A stretch of 8,633 nt of DNA from assembly GCA_018899995.1 (NCBI GenBank), contig JAHIHE010000039.1, forward strand, positions 1 through 8,633, in the 5' to 3' direction. Under the pieces are notes generated by a model. That model was not told where the DNA came from and ran no database searches. It saw nothing but the letters and a program-made list of their open reading frames with translations. Shown piece after piece: positions 1 through 5,765 of this stretch (positions are counted from its first letter, which is position 1; each line of letters begins with the position of its first letter). The position numbers and the translations under genes were made by a program. Origin of the DNA: Patescibacteria group bacterium. GTDB lineage: Bacteria > Patescibacteriota > Minisyncoccia > JAHIHE01.

Positions 1-2
1 TC

Positions 3-54
3 TCCCGCTTTTTACGGGATAATGAAGATGTATGTTTCATATGCCTTCATTATC
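3..54. repeat. Two adjacent stem-loops at the left edge
   Basis: A 5-bp stem (TCCCG 3-7 with CGGGA 15-19, T-rich loop) is followed by a perfect 10-bp stem (GATAATGAAG 18-27 with CTTCATTATC 45-54). The second hairpin can close further inside (30-34 with 38-42, loop TTT), so 18-54 folds almost completely. The stems share bases 18-19, so they may be alternatives. No gene is seen in 1-105. The structure may be the end of a transcription unit lying to the left, or one of the intergenic hairpins common in this window; its function is not known. Confidence 0.5.
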
Positions 55-105
55 TCATAAAAATGCTGTTAAGTTAAGTAGGGAAAGTCAGTAGATTGGG
101 TCGAA

Positions 106-399
106 GTGAATGGCAAAAAGGTTTTCCTTGACAAAGATGAGACTGGTTTTTGTATTCATTTTTCGCACAGCGTTATTGTTTGCGAAAAATATAAACGCTT
201 TTGTGATTATGAATATCATACCTGTCTTGGGTATGATGCTGGTTTTATAGCCAGCCGAGAGATAATCAATGGGAAAACCACCTACCATTGTAAGCATGGA
301 GACAGTACTTGGCTTAGCGATGAAGAGGCCCAATTGAAAAGGCCTGAATACTGTCAAAAAATTCGTAATCTTTTGGAGCGGAAAGATAAAATGAAATGA
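106..399 (+). CDS. Hypothetical Cys/His-rich small protein (97 aa)
   Basis: I do not recognise this family. The product is soluble-looking and of mixed charge, with six cysteines (residues 16, 26, 33, 40, 62, 83) and five histidines (18, 21, 38, 61, 64). The cluster from residue 16 to 40 and the H-C-K-H group at 61-64 could bind a metal, but there is no clear CxxC pair, so this is only a suggestion. The last third is charged and probably helical. The start is GTG at 106; an in-frame TAG at 79-81 limits extension and no ATG lies between. The ribosome-binding site is weak: a GGG triplet 5 nt upstream is the only candidate. Stem-loops follow the stop at once. The opposite strand also has a long open frame here, but its predicted product is low in acidic residues and oddly composed, so the plus-strand reading is preferred. 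The gene stands alone, with the next genes on the opposite strand. Confidence 0.55.
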   Translation: MNGKKVFLDKDETGFCIHFSHSVIVCEKYKRFCDYEYHTCLGYDAGFIASREIINGKTTYHCKHGDSTWLSDEEAQLKRPEYCQKIRNLLERKDKMK

Positions 400-400
400 A

Positions 401-464
401 GGAAGTTTTGAAAACAAAATTTCCAGATTCCGCCTTCGGCGGATCGGATTAAACAAAATCCGAT
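401..464 (+). other. Three consecutive stem-loops after the 97-aa gene
   Basis: One base after the TGA stop, GGAAGTTTTG (401-410) pairs with CAAAATTTCC (415-424) over 10 bp around an AAAA loop; its single wobble is G-U only in a plus-strand RNA. Then TCCGCC (429-434) pairs with GGCGGA (438-443), loop TTC, and ATCGGATT pairs with AATCCGAT (443-450/457-464), loop AAACAA. None is followed by a clean T-run, so this is not a classical terminator, but it probably forms the 3' end of the upstream transcript. The rest of the gap to 526 shows nothing clear. Confidence 0.5.
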
Positions 465-526
465 ATCTCGTCTTTCTGCTCCCCAATTTTTCCAAATCTA
501 CAAACAAAATTTTTTTGCGGATTTAG

Positions 527-556
527 AAAAGCCCCGAAGCAAAAAAGTTTCGAGGC
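527..556 (-). terminator. Candidate rho-independent terminator of hicBA
   Basis: Read on the minus strand, GCCTCGAAAC (556-547) pairs with GCTTCGGGGC (540-531) around a T6 loop, and TTTT (530-527) follows directly. The stem has one G-U pair and one mismatch next to the loop. It lies about 35 nt beyond the hicA stop codon, the expected place for the end of the hicB-hicA transcript. The T-run follows the stem only on this strand, which sets the direction. Confidence 0.55.
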
Positions 557-589
557 CGGAAGAAGTTCTTTAATAAAACACAGGAAAAT

Positions 590-802
590 CTATTTGAATT
601 TTTCTTTCGGAATTTTCGATTGTTTGACGATGGCTAAAAAAGTTCCGATTGGAATAGGTTTTGATTTGCCGTGCAACGGAATAGGAACGATTATGCCGCT
701 TTCAGGATTTTTCCAGATCATATGGCTTCCTTTTTGGCGGGACAGGACAAAACCGTTAGTTTCCAAAACCTTTATGATTTTTCCGGCATTAATCGGCCGC
801 AT
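590..802 (-). CDS. hicA: HicA-family mRNA interferase toxin (70 aa)
   Basis: Toxin of a type II toxin-antitoxin pair. HicA proteins fold as a double-stranded-RNA-binding-like domain and cleave mRNA with a single catalytic histidine. Here the hallmark G-S-H motif is present (residues 25-27, His27) within RQKGSHMIW, after an N-terminal helix containing I-K-V-L-E-x-N-G-F. The usual C-terminal pattern V-P-I-P-L-H-G, then G-T-F-L-A-I-V, is at residues 39-59. The length is normal for the family. It is the second gene of the operon: its ATG lies 3 nt after the hicB stop, so it is probably translated by coupling to the antitoxin. The antitoxin-first order is the reverse of E. coli hicAB but is common elsewhere. 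The key His and the whole domain are intact, so it should be active. A candidate terminator follows. Confidence 0.9.
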   Translation of the reverse strand: MRPINAGKIIKVLETNGFVLSRQKGSHMIWKNPESGIIVPIPLHGKSKPIPIGTFLAIVKQSKIPKEKFK

Positions 803-805
803 AAG

Positions 806-1066
806 TTAAAATGTTTTTTGGGGAAGCGCCACTTTTATTTCATTGATAATCGGCCTTTTGGTCTTAATTCGGATTTTCTGCTTTTGCGAAGCCAATTCTT
901 CCAGCCATAACTCTAAAATTTCCTTTGCTTTTTCTTCAGCTTCTTCAAAAGTTCTGCCAAAAGTAACGCAACCGGGAAAGTCCGGGAATGAAACATTATA
1001 TCCGCCTTCTGCCGCGGGATCAAATATCGCAAAATAAGATGAAATTTTTCTTACCTTTTTGGCCAT
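806..1066 (-). CDS. hicB: HicB-family antitoxin, short form (86 aa)
   Basis: Antitoxin that binds and blocks HicA. The partly degraded RNase-H-like fold of HicB is recognisable: a beta-strand region Y-F-A-I-F-D (residues 11-16), then G-G-Y-N-V-S-F-P-D-F-P-G-C-V-T-F-G (21-37), then the helix T-F-E-E-A-E-E-K-A-K-E-I (39-50). It ends after about 86 residues with I-K-V-A-L-P, so it lacks the C-terminal HTH or ribbon-helix-helix domain that lets longer HicB proteins repress their own promoter; regulation may be weak or use another factor. I place the start at ATG 1064-1066, not at an upstream ATG at 1141, because the apparent promoter (-35 at 1120-1125, -10 at 1098-1103) lies between the two. The leader would be about 25 nt and has no strong Shine-Dalgarno site. 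Confidence 0.88.
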   Translation of the reverse strand: MAKKVRKISSYFAIFDPAAEGGYNVSFPDFPGCVTFGRTFEEAEEKAKEILELWLEELASQKQKIRIKTKRPIINEIKVALPQKTF

Positions 1067-1097
1067 AATTTTGTTTATAAGGAAATTACCTGCCGCA

Positions 1098-1125
1098 ATT
1101 GTATCATTTTGAAAAGTTTTGTCAA
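1098..1125 (-). promoter_or_regulatory. Promoter of hicBA (extended -10)
   Basis: On the minus strand a perfect -35 box TTGACA (1125-1120) is followed after 16 bp by TACAAT (1103-1098), preceded by TGA, which makes an extended -10. Transcription would begin near 1091, about 25 nt before the hicB ATG. An imperfect palindrome AGGTAATTTCCT covers about 1091-1080 in the early transcribed region and could be an operator, though this HicB lacks a DNA-binding domain. Confidence 0.7.
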
Positions 1126-1151
1126 TTTTTCCAACGGGCAAGTTTTAAATT

Positions 1152-1182
1152 AAAAAAGGAGGCTAAAACGCCCCGCTTTTTT
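1152..1182. terminator. Possible bidirectional terminator-like hairpin between divergent promoters
   Basis: Six A (1152-1157) and G1158 pair with C1176 and six T (1177-1182). Inside, GAGGC (1159-1163) pairs imperfectly with GCCCC (1170-1174), with one mismatch and one bulged base, around TAAAAC. The A-tract, GC stem, T-tract form is that of a two-way terminator. It lies between the hicB promoter (leftward) and the clp promoter (rightward), so it would end read-through from neither known gene; it may act as an insulator or be a relic. Confidence 0.35.
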
Positions 1183-1215
1183 AACTTGGCTGATTTGCCA
1201 AGTTTGTGGTATGAT
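1183..1215 (+). promoter_or_regulatory. Promoter of the membrane-protein/Clp operon with overlapping palindrome
   Basis: TTGGCT (1186-1191) and TATGAT (1210-1215) are 18 bp apart, and the -10 is preceded by TGG, giving an extended -10. A perfect inverted repeat, AACTTGGC (1183-1190) and GCCAAGTT (1197-1204) with a 6-nt gap, covers the -35 box and spacer, where a repressor would block polymerase. It does not match the CIRCE or CtsR operators known for chaperone and clp genes. Transcription would start near 1222, leaving a leader of about 105 nt that contains a long hairpin. Confidence 0.5.
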
Positions 1216-1225
1216 TTAATAAAAC

Positions 1226-1324
1226 CAACTAAGCAATTAAACAATATAACAATTAAACAAAAATAAGTTTTTATTTATGAGTTTCAACTTTGTCAAATTG
1301 TTTAGTTGCTAATTTGTTAAATTG
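1226..1324 (+). repeat. Long word-repeat hairpin in the clp operon leader
   Basis: The 36-nt arm at 1226-1261 pairs with 1289-1324. I count 25 Watson-Crick and 2 G-U pairs of 36. Both arms are made of variants of short words such as AACAATTAAGC. The loop is 1262-1288. The structure ends only 3 nt before the ATG at 1328, so it could affect translation of the first gene. It has the same word family as the hairpin at 7330-7409. Confidence 0.65.
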
Positions 1325-1327
1325 ACT

Positions 1328-1654
1328 ATGCTTGATTTTATCATAAATTTCGCTTACGACTGGTATATTCGCGGTTCAAAAAAATTTTGGAACGGCGCTT
1401 TTGGCTTCATAAAATCCATGGATAGCGATTTGGGAGTAATAGCCAATATTTACAACTGGACGAGCCCGCTTTACGGGGATTATTCTTACGGAGGCAGAAT
1501 AATCGGACCAATTTTTCGCACAGGCAGGATTTTTCTCGGCTTGGCTGTTTGCGCGGTTGCTTTTTTGGTCGCGCTTGCCGCCTATGTTATCTGGCTGGCT
1601 CTGCCGGCGGTGGTTTTGGTAATGTTTTTTTTAAATTTATTAACTTTCGTCTAA
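1328..1654 (+). CDS. Small membrane protein upstream of the Clp ATPase (108 aa)
   Basis: I do not recognise a named family. The first 65 residues are aromatic-rich and probably peripheral to the membrane (many W, Y and F, and a segment N-W-T-S-P-L-Y-G-D-Y-S-Y-G-G-R at 43-57). Two close hydrophobic segments follow at about 67-90 and 91-107 and run to the C-terminus, forming a likely helical hairpin. The start chosen is ATG 1328; a TTG two codons earlier (1322) falls inside the hairpin arm and is less likely. No Shine-Dalgarno site is seen. The stop lies 4 nt before the start of the membrane-anchored Clp protein and both follow the same promoter, so the two are almost certainly co-expressed. 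My inference is that this protein assembles with, or recruits, the AAA+ protein at the membrane. Confidence 0.75.
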   Translation: MLDFIINFAYDWYIRGSKKFWNGAFGFIKSMDSDLGVIANIYNWTSPLYGDYSYGGRIIGPIFRTGRIFLGLAVCAVAFLVALAAYVIWLALPAVVLVMFFLNLLTFV

Positions 1655-1658
1655 TCCA

Positions 1659-4322
1659 ATGGGTGAGTCAAGCCAGACGGAAAAAATTGAAAAAGAAATC
1701 ATGTTCTGCCCTTTTTGCGGGGGAAATGGTTGCGTCAAATGCGAGAACAGGGGCGTATGGCTGAAAGTCGGCGGGGCAAAATATTTTTGGCAGCCAAAAA
1801 CTGGAGCCGCGTCAATAATTTCGTCAGTGGTCAAATCGGTTTTATTCGCGCTTTTTAAATTCTTTGCCGTGATTTTCGTGATTTTTTCTTTTTGGGAGGC
1901 GTTTGATTTTTCTTTGGTTAAAGCCAATGGTTTTTATCCGCTTTTTGCCCAAAAAGGCCCGGTGCAATTTCTTTTCTGGTCTTCGCTGGGTATATTAATT
2001 TACTGGATTTATAATAAAAAAATAAAACCATCGGTTTTACTTGAGGGTGATTTAGCATTAATGCCGAAAGTGAACCTGAACATTGAGCCGTTTTTCTCGC
2101 CGTCCGCCAAAAGTAAGATATATGCCGCGATCACTCTCGCGCGAAAAGAAAAAAATCCGGGATTCGTCTGGCGCTTGCTTAAAGTTTTGATCAATGAGAA
2201 GAAAATGATTCCTGTTTTTGAAAAACTTGAGCAAAGTCCGGAAAAAATCAGCCGGCTGATTAACCAAAGAGCCGCGTCCGCGCCAGAAGACAGAGGCGCG
2301 GAAAGTGAAAATGGCGCTTCCGCGATTCCAGACGCGAAAAAAACCGCGCTTTTGGCTTTCGCTGATATGTCTGCGCTCGGCAAAAACAAAATTGACGAGA
2401 CCTGTCTTCTGTTCGCCCTGCTAAGATTTGACGAAATTAATTTTTTCTTTGAAAAAGAGGCGGAAGTTGAAACATCCAGCTTGCGCTACGCGGCGTTTTG
2501 GACGCAAACGAAGCCGTCGCGGGGAATTTTTGAGGGATTATTTAAAAAACGGGGAAAAAGATTGGTAAAAATAAAGCACCGGATAATGAACCGCGCGTGG
2601 ACAGCCCGCCCAACCCCGACGCTTGACAGGTTCAGCCGCGACATAACCGATTTCGCGGCTGCAAGAGTTATCGCGCCGATTGTCAACAGGCGCCAGGAAA
2701 TAGACCAAGTAATGAGGATTTTAGAGCGCAACAGCAAAAATAACGCGCTTTTAGTCGGAGAAGTTGGAAGCGGCAGGAAGTCAATTGTCAATGAAATAGG
2801 CCGGCTGATAGTGCGCGAAAAAGCGTTACCCAATCTTCATGACAAGCGTTTGGTCGCATTGGACGCTTCGCAGGTGATTTCCGGGGTAAAAGCCGGCGGA
2901 GAACTGGAATCAAGAGTGCATTTGATTTTAAGCGAAATTCATAAAGCGGGCAATGTGATTCTTTTTATTCCTGATATTCACAATCTGGCGGAGTCGGGTT
3001 CCGAATACGGCTTTGACATTTCGGAAATTTTGGCGCCGGTTTTTTCAATGAGCGCTTTCCAGGTAATCGGCTCAACCACTTTTTACGATTATCACAGGAC
3101 GATTGAAAAGCGAGGCGATTTTGCCGACACTTTTGATATTATCAAAGTTGAAGAGGTCTCTCCGGAAATCACTTTGGAAATTCTGATGCGCGAAGCGCCT
3201 GTTCTGGAAGACAAAGAAGGTGTGTTTTTTACATTCGGCGCCTTTAAAAAAGCCGTGGAACTTTCAAAACGCTATATTTTCAACAAACTTCTTCCGTCAA
3301 AGGCCGTGGATTTGTTAAGCGAAGCGGCGGTGATTGTCAGAACGCGCCGCGGTAAAAACGCCGTTGTTTCAAGCGAAGATATAGCGAATTTGATAACTGA
3401 AAAAACCGGCGTGCCGATAACTAAAATAACAGCAGGTGAAGCCGCGAGATTGGTTAATTTGGAAAGCGAAATTCACCGAAGGGTGATTGGCCAGAATGAA
3501 GCGGTGAGAACGGTCGCCGAAGCGATTAAAAGAATGAGGGTCGGCTTGCGCAACGAAAAAAAGCCCGTGGGAGTATTTTTGTTTTTAGGACCGACCGGCG
3601 TGGGAAAAACCGAGCTTGCCAAAAGCTTGGCTGAGGTGTATTTCGGCTCCGAGGAATCTATGATAAGATTGGATATGAGCGAGTTCCAGTCAGCGGAAAA
3701 TATTGACCGGCTTATCGGTTCCACTGACGGCAACACGGCCGGCCGGTTGACCGAAGGCGTGAAAAAACAGCCATTTTCACTCATTCTGCTTGACGAATTT
3801 GAAAAAACGCACCCGAGTATTTTGGACTTGTTTTTGCAGGTTTTTGACGACGGCCGCCTGACCGACAGTTTTGGCAGGACAAGGGACTTCACCAACACCA
3901 TTATTATCGCTACTTCCAATGTCGGCTCAAAAATCATCCAGGAGCGGCTGAAAGAAGGCAAAAAACTGGAGGATTTCCGGCCGGAAATTGAGGCGAATCT
4001 TCTGAATTATTTCAAGCCGGAGTTGCTTAACCGCTTCAACGCGCAGATTCTTTTTACGACACTGTCGCCCGAAGAAATTTTGCAAATCGCCAGATTGCAA
4101 ATCAAGAAATTATCAGATCGCCTTGAAAACGCCCAGGGTATAAAATTGGAAGTTCTGCCCGAGGCGATGAATAAAATTACGGAACTCGGGTACAGCCCTC
4201 TTTACGGCGCCCGCAATCTTCAGCGCGTCATCACCGAAAAAATTGAAAATATCATCGCCGATAAATTTTTGCGCGGCGAAATAAAAAGAGGGCAAACTTT
4301 CACGATTAAAAATATTGAGTGA
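1659..4322 (+). CDS. Membrane-anchored ClpB/ClpC-like AAA+ protein with degenerate first ATPase module (887 aa)
   Basis: Domains in order: a C-x2-C-x4-C-x2-C knuckle (Cys17, 20, 25, 28); two membrane segments (about 53-79 and 101-118); a weak Clp N-domain-like pair of helical repeats (about 145-270); AAA module D1 (about 335-580); AAA module D2 (about 600-887). D1 looks inactive: Walker A reads GEVGSGRKS (367-375, Lys replaced by Arg373), Walker B reads LFIPDIH (Pro438-Asp439 for Asp-Glu), the arginine-finger pair is Asp490-Thr491, and the pore-loop Tyr is Ala412. D2 keeps Walker A GPTGVGKT (644-651), Walker B LLDE (710-713), sensor-1 Asn754, arginine finger Arg792 and sensor-2 G-A-R (850-852). 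However, the stretch between L-I-G and L-T-E (688-696) has 9 residues, not the usual 13, and lacks the GYVG tyrosine. There is no coiled-coil M domain and no visible ClpP-docking I/L-G-F/L tripeptide. So ATP binding and hexamer formation are plausible, but classical threading and ClpP delivery are doubtful. Automatic pipelines would probably call it clpC. Confidence 0.88.
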   Translation: MGESSQTEKIEKEIMFCPFCGGNGCVKCENRGVWLKVGGAKYFWQPKTGAASIISSVVKSVLFALFKFFAVIFVIFSFWEAFDFSLVKANGFYPLFAQKGPVQFLFWSSLGILIYWIYNKKIKPSVLLEGDLALMPKVNLNIEPFFSPSAKSKIYAAITLARKEKNPGFVWRLLKVLINEKKMIPVFEKLEQSPEKISRLINQRAASAPEDRGAESENGASAIPDAKKTALLAFADMSALGKNKIDETCLLFALLRFDEINFFFEKEAEVETSSLRYAAFWTQTKPSRGIFEGLFKKRGKRLVKIKHRIMNRAWTARPTPTLDRFSRDITDFAAARVIAPIVNRRQEIDQVMRILERNSKNNALLVGEVGSGRKSIVNEIGRLIVREKALPNLHDKRLVALDASQVISGVKAGGELESRVHLILSEIHKAGNVILFIPDIHNLAESGSEYGFDISEILAPVFSMSAFQVIGSTTFYDYHRTIEKRGDFADTFDIIKVEEVSPEITLEILMREAPVLEDKEGVFFTFGAFKKAVELSKRYIFNKLLPSKAVDLLSEAAVIVRTRRGKNAVVSSEDIANLITEKTGVPITKITAGEAARLVNLESEIHRRVIGQNEAVRTVAEAIKRMRVGLRNEKKPVGVFLFLGPTGVGKTELAKSLAEVYFGSEESMIRLDMSEFQSAENIDRLIGSTDGNTAGRLTEGVKKQPFSLILLDEFEKTHPSILDLFLQVFDDGRLTDSFGRTRDFTNTIIIATSNVGSKIIQERLKEGKKLEDFRPEIEANLLNYFKPELLNRFNAQILFTTLSPEEILQIARLQIKKLSDRLENAQGIKLEVLPEAMNKITELGYSPLYGARNLQRVITEKIENIIADKFLRGEIKRGQTFTIKNIE

Positions 4323-4341
4323 TATTAAATTAGCAAACCTA

Positions 4342-4439
4342 AATGTCAAAATCCAAATTACAAATCAAATCTAAAATCTAAATGTCAAATTTAAGAGTTT
4401 GGATATTTGATATTGATTTGGCATTTGAGCTTTGGCATT
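4342..4439 (+). repeat. Long word-repeat hairpin between clp gene and transporter operon
   Basis: The arm starting at 4342 (words such as AATGTCAAA and ATCCAAATT) pairs with 4398-4439, which reads TTTGG...GGCATT. About 20 of the outer 27 positions match exactly. The word AAATGTCAAA occurs twice in the left arm (4341-4350, 4380-4389). The element fills almost all of the 126-nt gap. Its words resemble those of the hairpin at 6709-6827 but not those at 1226 and 7330. Confidence 0.6.
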
Positions 4440-4448
4440 AATAAGTTT

Positions 4449-4574
4449 ATGGTTTCAGACATAAACAAACAGCTTGACTGGTTTTTTAAAAAAGTACTTT
4501 TCATCTGGCTGCCCATTGCGGTTATCGCCATTATCATTAAAGAGTGGGTTGGAAAACGAAAGAAGGGAGAATAA
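4449..4574 (+). CDS. Single-pass membrane micropeptide (41 aa) upstream of the permease
   Basis: An ATG at 4449 opens a 41-codon frame ending with TAA at 4572-4574, only 3 nt before the permease ATG at 4578. The peptide has a charged amphipathic start with D-W-F-F-K-K (10-15), one hydrophobic helix V-L-F-I-W-L-P-I-A-V-I-A-I-I-I (16-30), and a very basic tail ending K-R-K-K-G-E. By the positive-inside rule the tail should be cytoplasmic, so the N-terminus would face out. The end of this gene carries an AAGGGAG sequence that can serve as ribosome-binding site for the permease, so the two are probably translationally coupled. No family is recognised. It may be an accessory subunit or stabiliser of the transporter. 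It could be missed because of its size; the close spacing and clean TM-plus-basic-tail pattern are the main support. Confidence 0.65.
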   Translation: MVSDINKQLDWFFKKVLFIWLPIAVIAIIIKEWVGKRKKGE

Positions 4575-4577
4575 TTT

Positions 4578-5720
4578 ATGCCCGGGAAAAATTTTTTCAG
4601 CGCGATAGCCATGCTTGCCGGAACCATTGTCGGTGCCGGTATTTTCGCTTTACCCTATACCGCCGCGAAAAGCGGCTTAGTGGCGACTATTTTTTATTTG
4701 ATATTTTTAACCGCCGTCGTTGTTTTGATTCATCTTCTCTACGGAGAAGTCGTGTTTAGAACGAACGGGCAGCACAGGTTGGTCGGATACGCGAATATTT
4801 ATTTGGGAAAATGGGGCAAGAGACTTTCTACGATTTCCGTAATGGCTGGATCTTACGCCGCGCTTCTCGTTTATTTGATTTTAGGGGGAAAATTCTTGTT
4901 TATCATTTTCAGCAACGCCTTTGGCGGTACGGAGTTCGTTTATACTTTTGTTCTATTTTTGGTTTCGGCCATTTTTATAGCTTTAGGTTTCGGAATGGTT
5001 TCGAGGTTGGAGTTGGCGTTATCGGTCGTTTTGCTTTTAGCCATCTTTATTTTTTTATTCAAAGGATCTTTTTTGATAGATCCTTCCAACTTTTCTTTGA
5101 TGGTAAATTGGCAGGAGATATTTTTGCCCTACGGAGTGATTCTTTTCGCCTTTGGCGGAGTTTCGATAATCCCGGAAATGGTCAAAATCCTCAAGGGCGA
5201 GGAACTGAAACTGAAAAGAGCTATTATCTGTGGCACTCTGATACCTGCGGTTATTTATTTTTTCTTCATCATTGTGGTATTGGGAGTAAGCGGGGCGCAA
5301 ACTAGCGAGGCGGCGATAGTGGGACTTGAGCCTTTCTTGGGCAGAGGCGTGACAATCCTCGGCGCGGTAATCGGCTTTTTGGCCATAATCACTTCTTATA
5401 TAGCGTATGGCGTTAATTTCAAAAGGACTTTCCAGTATGATTATAATTTGTCCCGTTTCGCCTCTTTTTTTCTGGCGGTATGCGCGCCGTTTGTCCTGTT
5501 CTCGGCGGGTTTGGATAATTTCATCAGGATTATCAGTTTTACAGGAGCAGTAATGAGCGGAATAGATGGCATTTTGATAATTTTGATGTACCGTGTGGCG
5601 GACCGCGGCGGCAAAGGCGACAGAAAGCCGGAATACGATATTATTACTTCAAAATGGCTTGAATATCTGCTTATAGCGATTTTTATCGCGGGAATTGTTT
5701 ATACGATTTTAAATCCATGA
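4578..5720 (+). CDS. Amino-acid permease, aromatic amino acid permease-like (380 aa, 11 TM)
   Basis: An inner-membrane secondary transporter of the APC superfamily with the LeuT-type inverted-repeat fold, closest in motif to the tryptophan/tyrosine permease and AAAP groups. TM1 carries the substrate- and ion-site signature G-T-I-V-G-A-G-I-F-A-L-P-Y (residues 15-27), where the helix unwinds. TM6 has F-A-F-G-G-V-S-I-I-P-E (190-200), typical of the family. I see about eleven hydrophobic segments (roughly 7-27, 35-58, 86-112, 120-141, 145-163, 181-199, 214-237, 256-280, 294-311, 316-338, 359-377). The length is usual for these proteins. The start is ATG 4578 with GGGAG 8 nt upstream, inside the preceding micropeptide gene. 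An organism of this type with few biosynthetic pathways would rely on amino-acid import. The substrate cannot be read from sequence; aromatic or branched amino acids are the first guess. Confidence 0.87.
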   Translation: MPGKNFFSAIAMLAGTIVGAGIFALPYTAAKSGLVATIFYLIFLTAVVVLIHLLYGEVVFRTNGQHRLVGYANIYLGKWGKRLSTISVMAGSYAALLVYLILGGKFLFIIFSNAFGGTEFVYTFVLFLVSAIFIALGFGMVSRLELALSVVLLLAIFIFLFKGSFLIDPSNFSLMVNWQEIFLPYGVILFAFGGVSIIPEMVKILKGEELKLKRAIICGTLIPAVIYFFFIIVVLGVSGAQTSEAAIVGLEPFLGRGVTILGAVIGFLAIITSYIAYGVNFKRTFQYDYNLSRFASFFLAVCAPFVLFSAGLDNFIRIISFTGAVMSGIDGILIILMYRVADRGGKGDRKPEYDIITSKWLEYLLIAIFIAGIVYTILNP

Positions 5721-5723
5721 TCA

Positions 5724-5746
5724 ACTTAGAAGTTCAACTTCCAAGT
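5724..5746. repeat. Near-perfect palindrome after the permease gene
   Basis: ACTTAGAAGTT (5724-5734) and AACTTCCAAGT (5736-5746) are inverted repeats matching at 10 of 11 positions around a single C. As RNA it would give a 9-bp stem with one A-C mismatch and a 5-nt loop, followed by GAAATTTT, so a weak terminator is possible. As DNA the near-symmetry suits a dimeric regulator of the next gene, which starts 20 nt downstream. Confidence 0.45.
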
Positions 5747-5765
5747 GAAATTTTAAAGTAAAAAT

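Noticed and set aside
88..507. 139-codon open frame on the minus strand, longer than the plus-strand gene it covers
   Set aside because: Its product is unusually rich in F, I, T and K with few acidic residues and no motif, and it runs across the hairpins after 400. The opposite frame gives a normal-looking protein.
806..1141. Longer 111-aa version of HicB starting at 1141
   Set aside because: The promoter -35 and -10 boxes lie inside the extra N-terminal part, and that part does not look like HicB.
1157..1162. Perfect AGGAGG Shine-Dalgarno sequence on the plus strand
   Set aside because: No start codon follows at a suitable distance; it is explained as part of the hairpin at 1152-1182, and lies upstream of the promoter.
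1183..1204. CIRCE or CtsR operator in front of the Clp gene
   Set aside because: The inverted repeat matches neither the CIRCE TTAGCACTC-N9-GAGTGCTAA form nor the GGTCAAA direct repeat of CtsR.
3473..3961. 162-codon minus-strand frame opposite the Clp D2 domain
   Set aside because: A shadow of a strongly conserved coding region; no motif and Ser/Leu-rich composition typical of antisense frames.
4321..4448. CRISPR-like direct repeats (AAATGTCAAA and similar words)
   Set aside because: Repeats are short, degenerate and without regular spacers; the inverted-arm structure explains them better, and no cas gene is nearby.
4811..5305. 164-codon plus-strand frame inside the permease gene
   Set aside because: Another frame of the permease; the permease motifs and TM pattern leave no doubt which frame is real.
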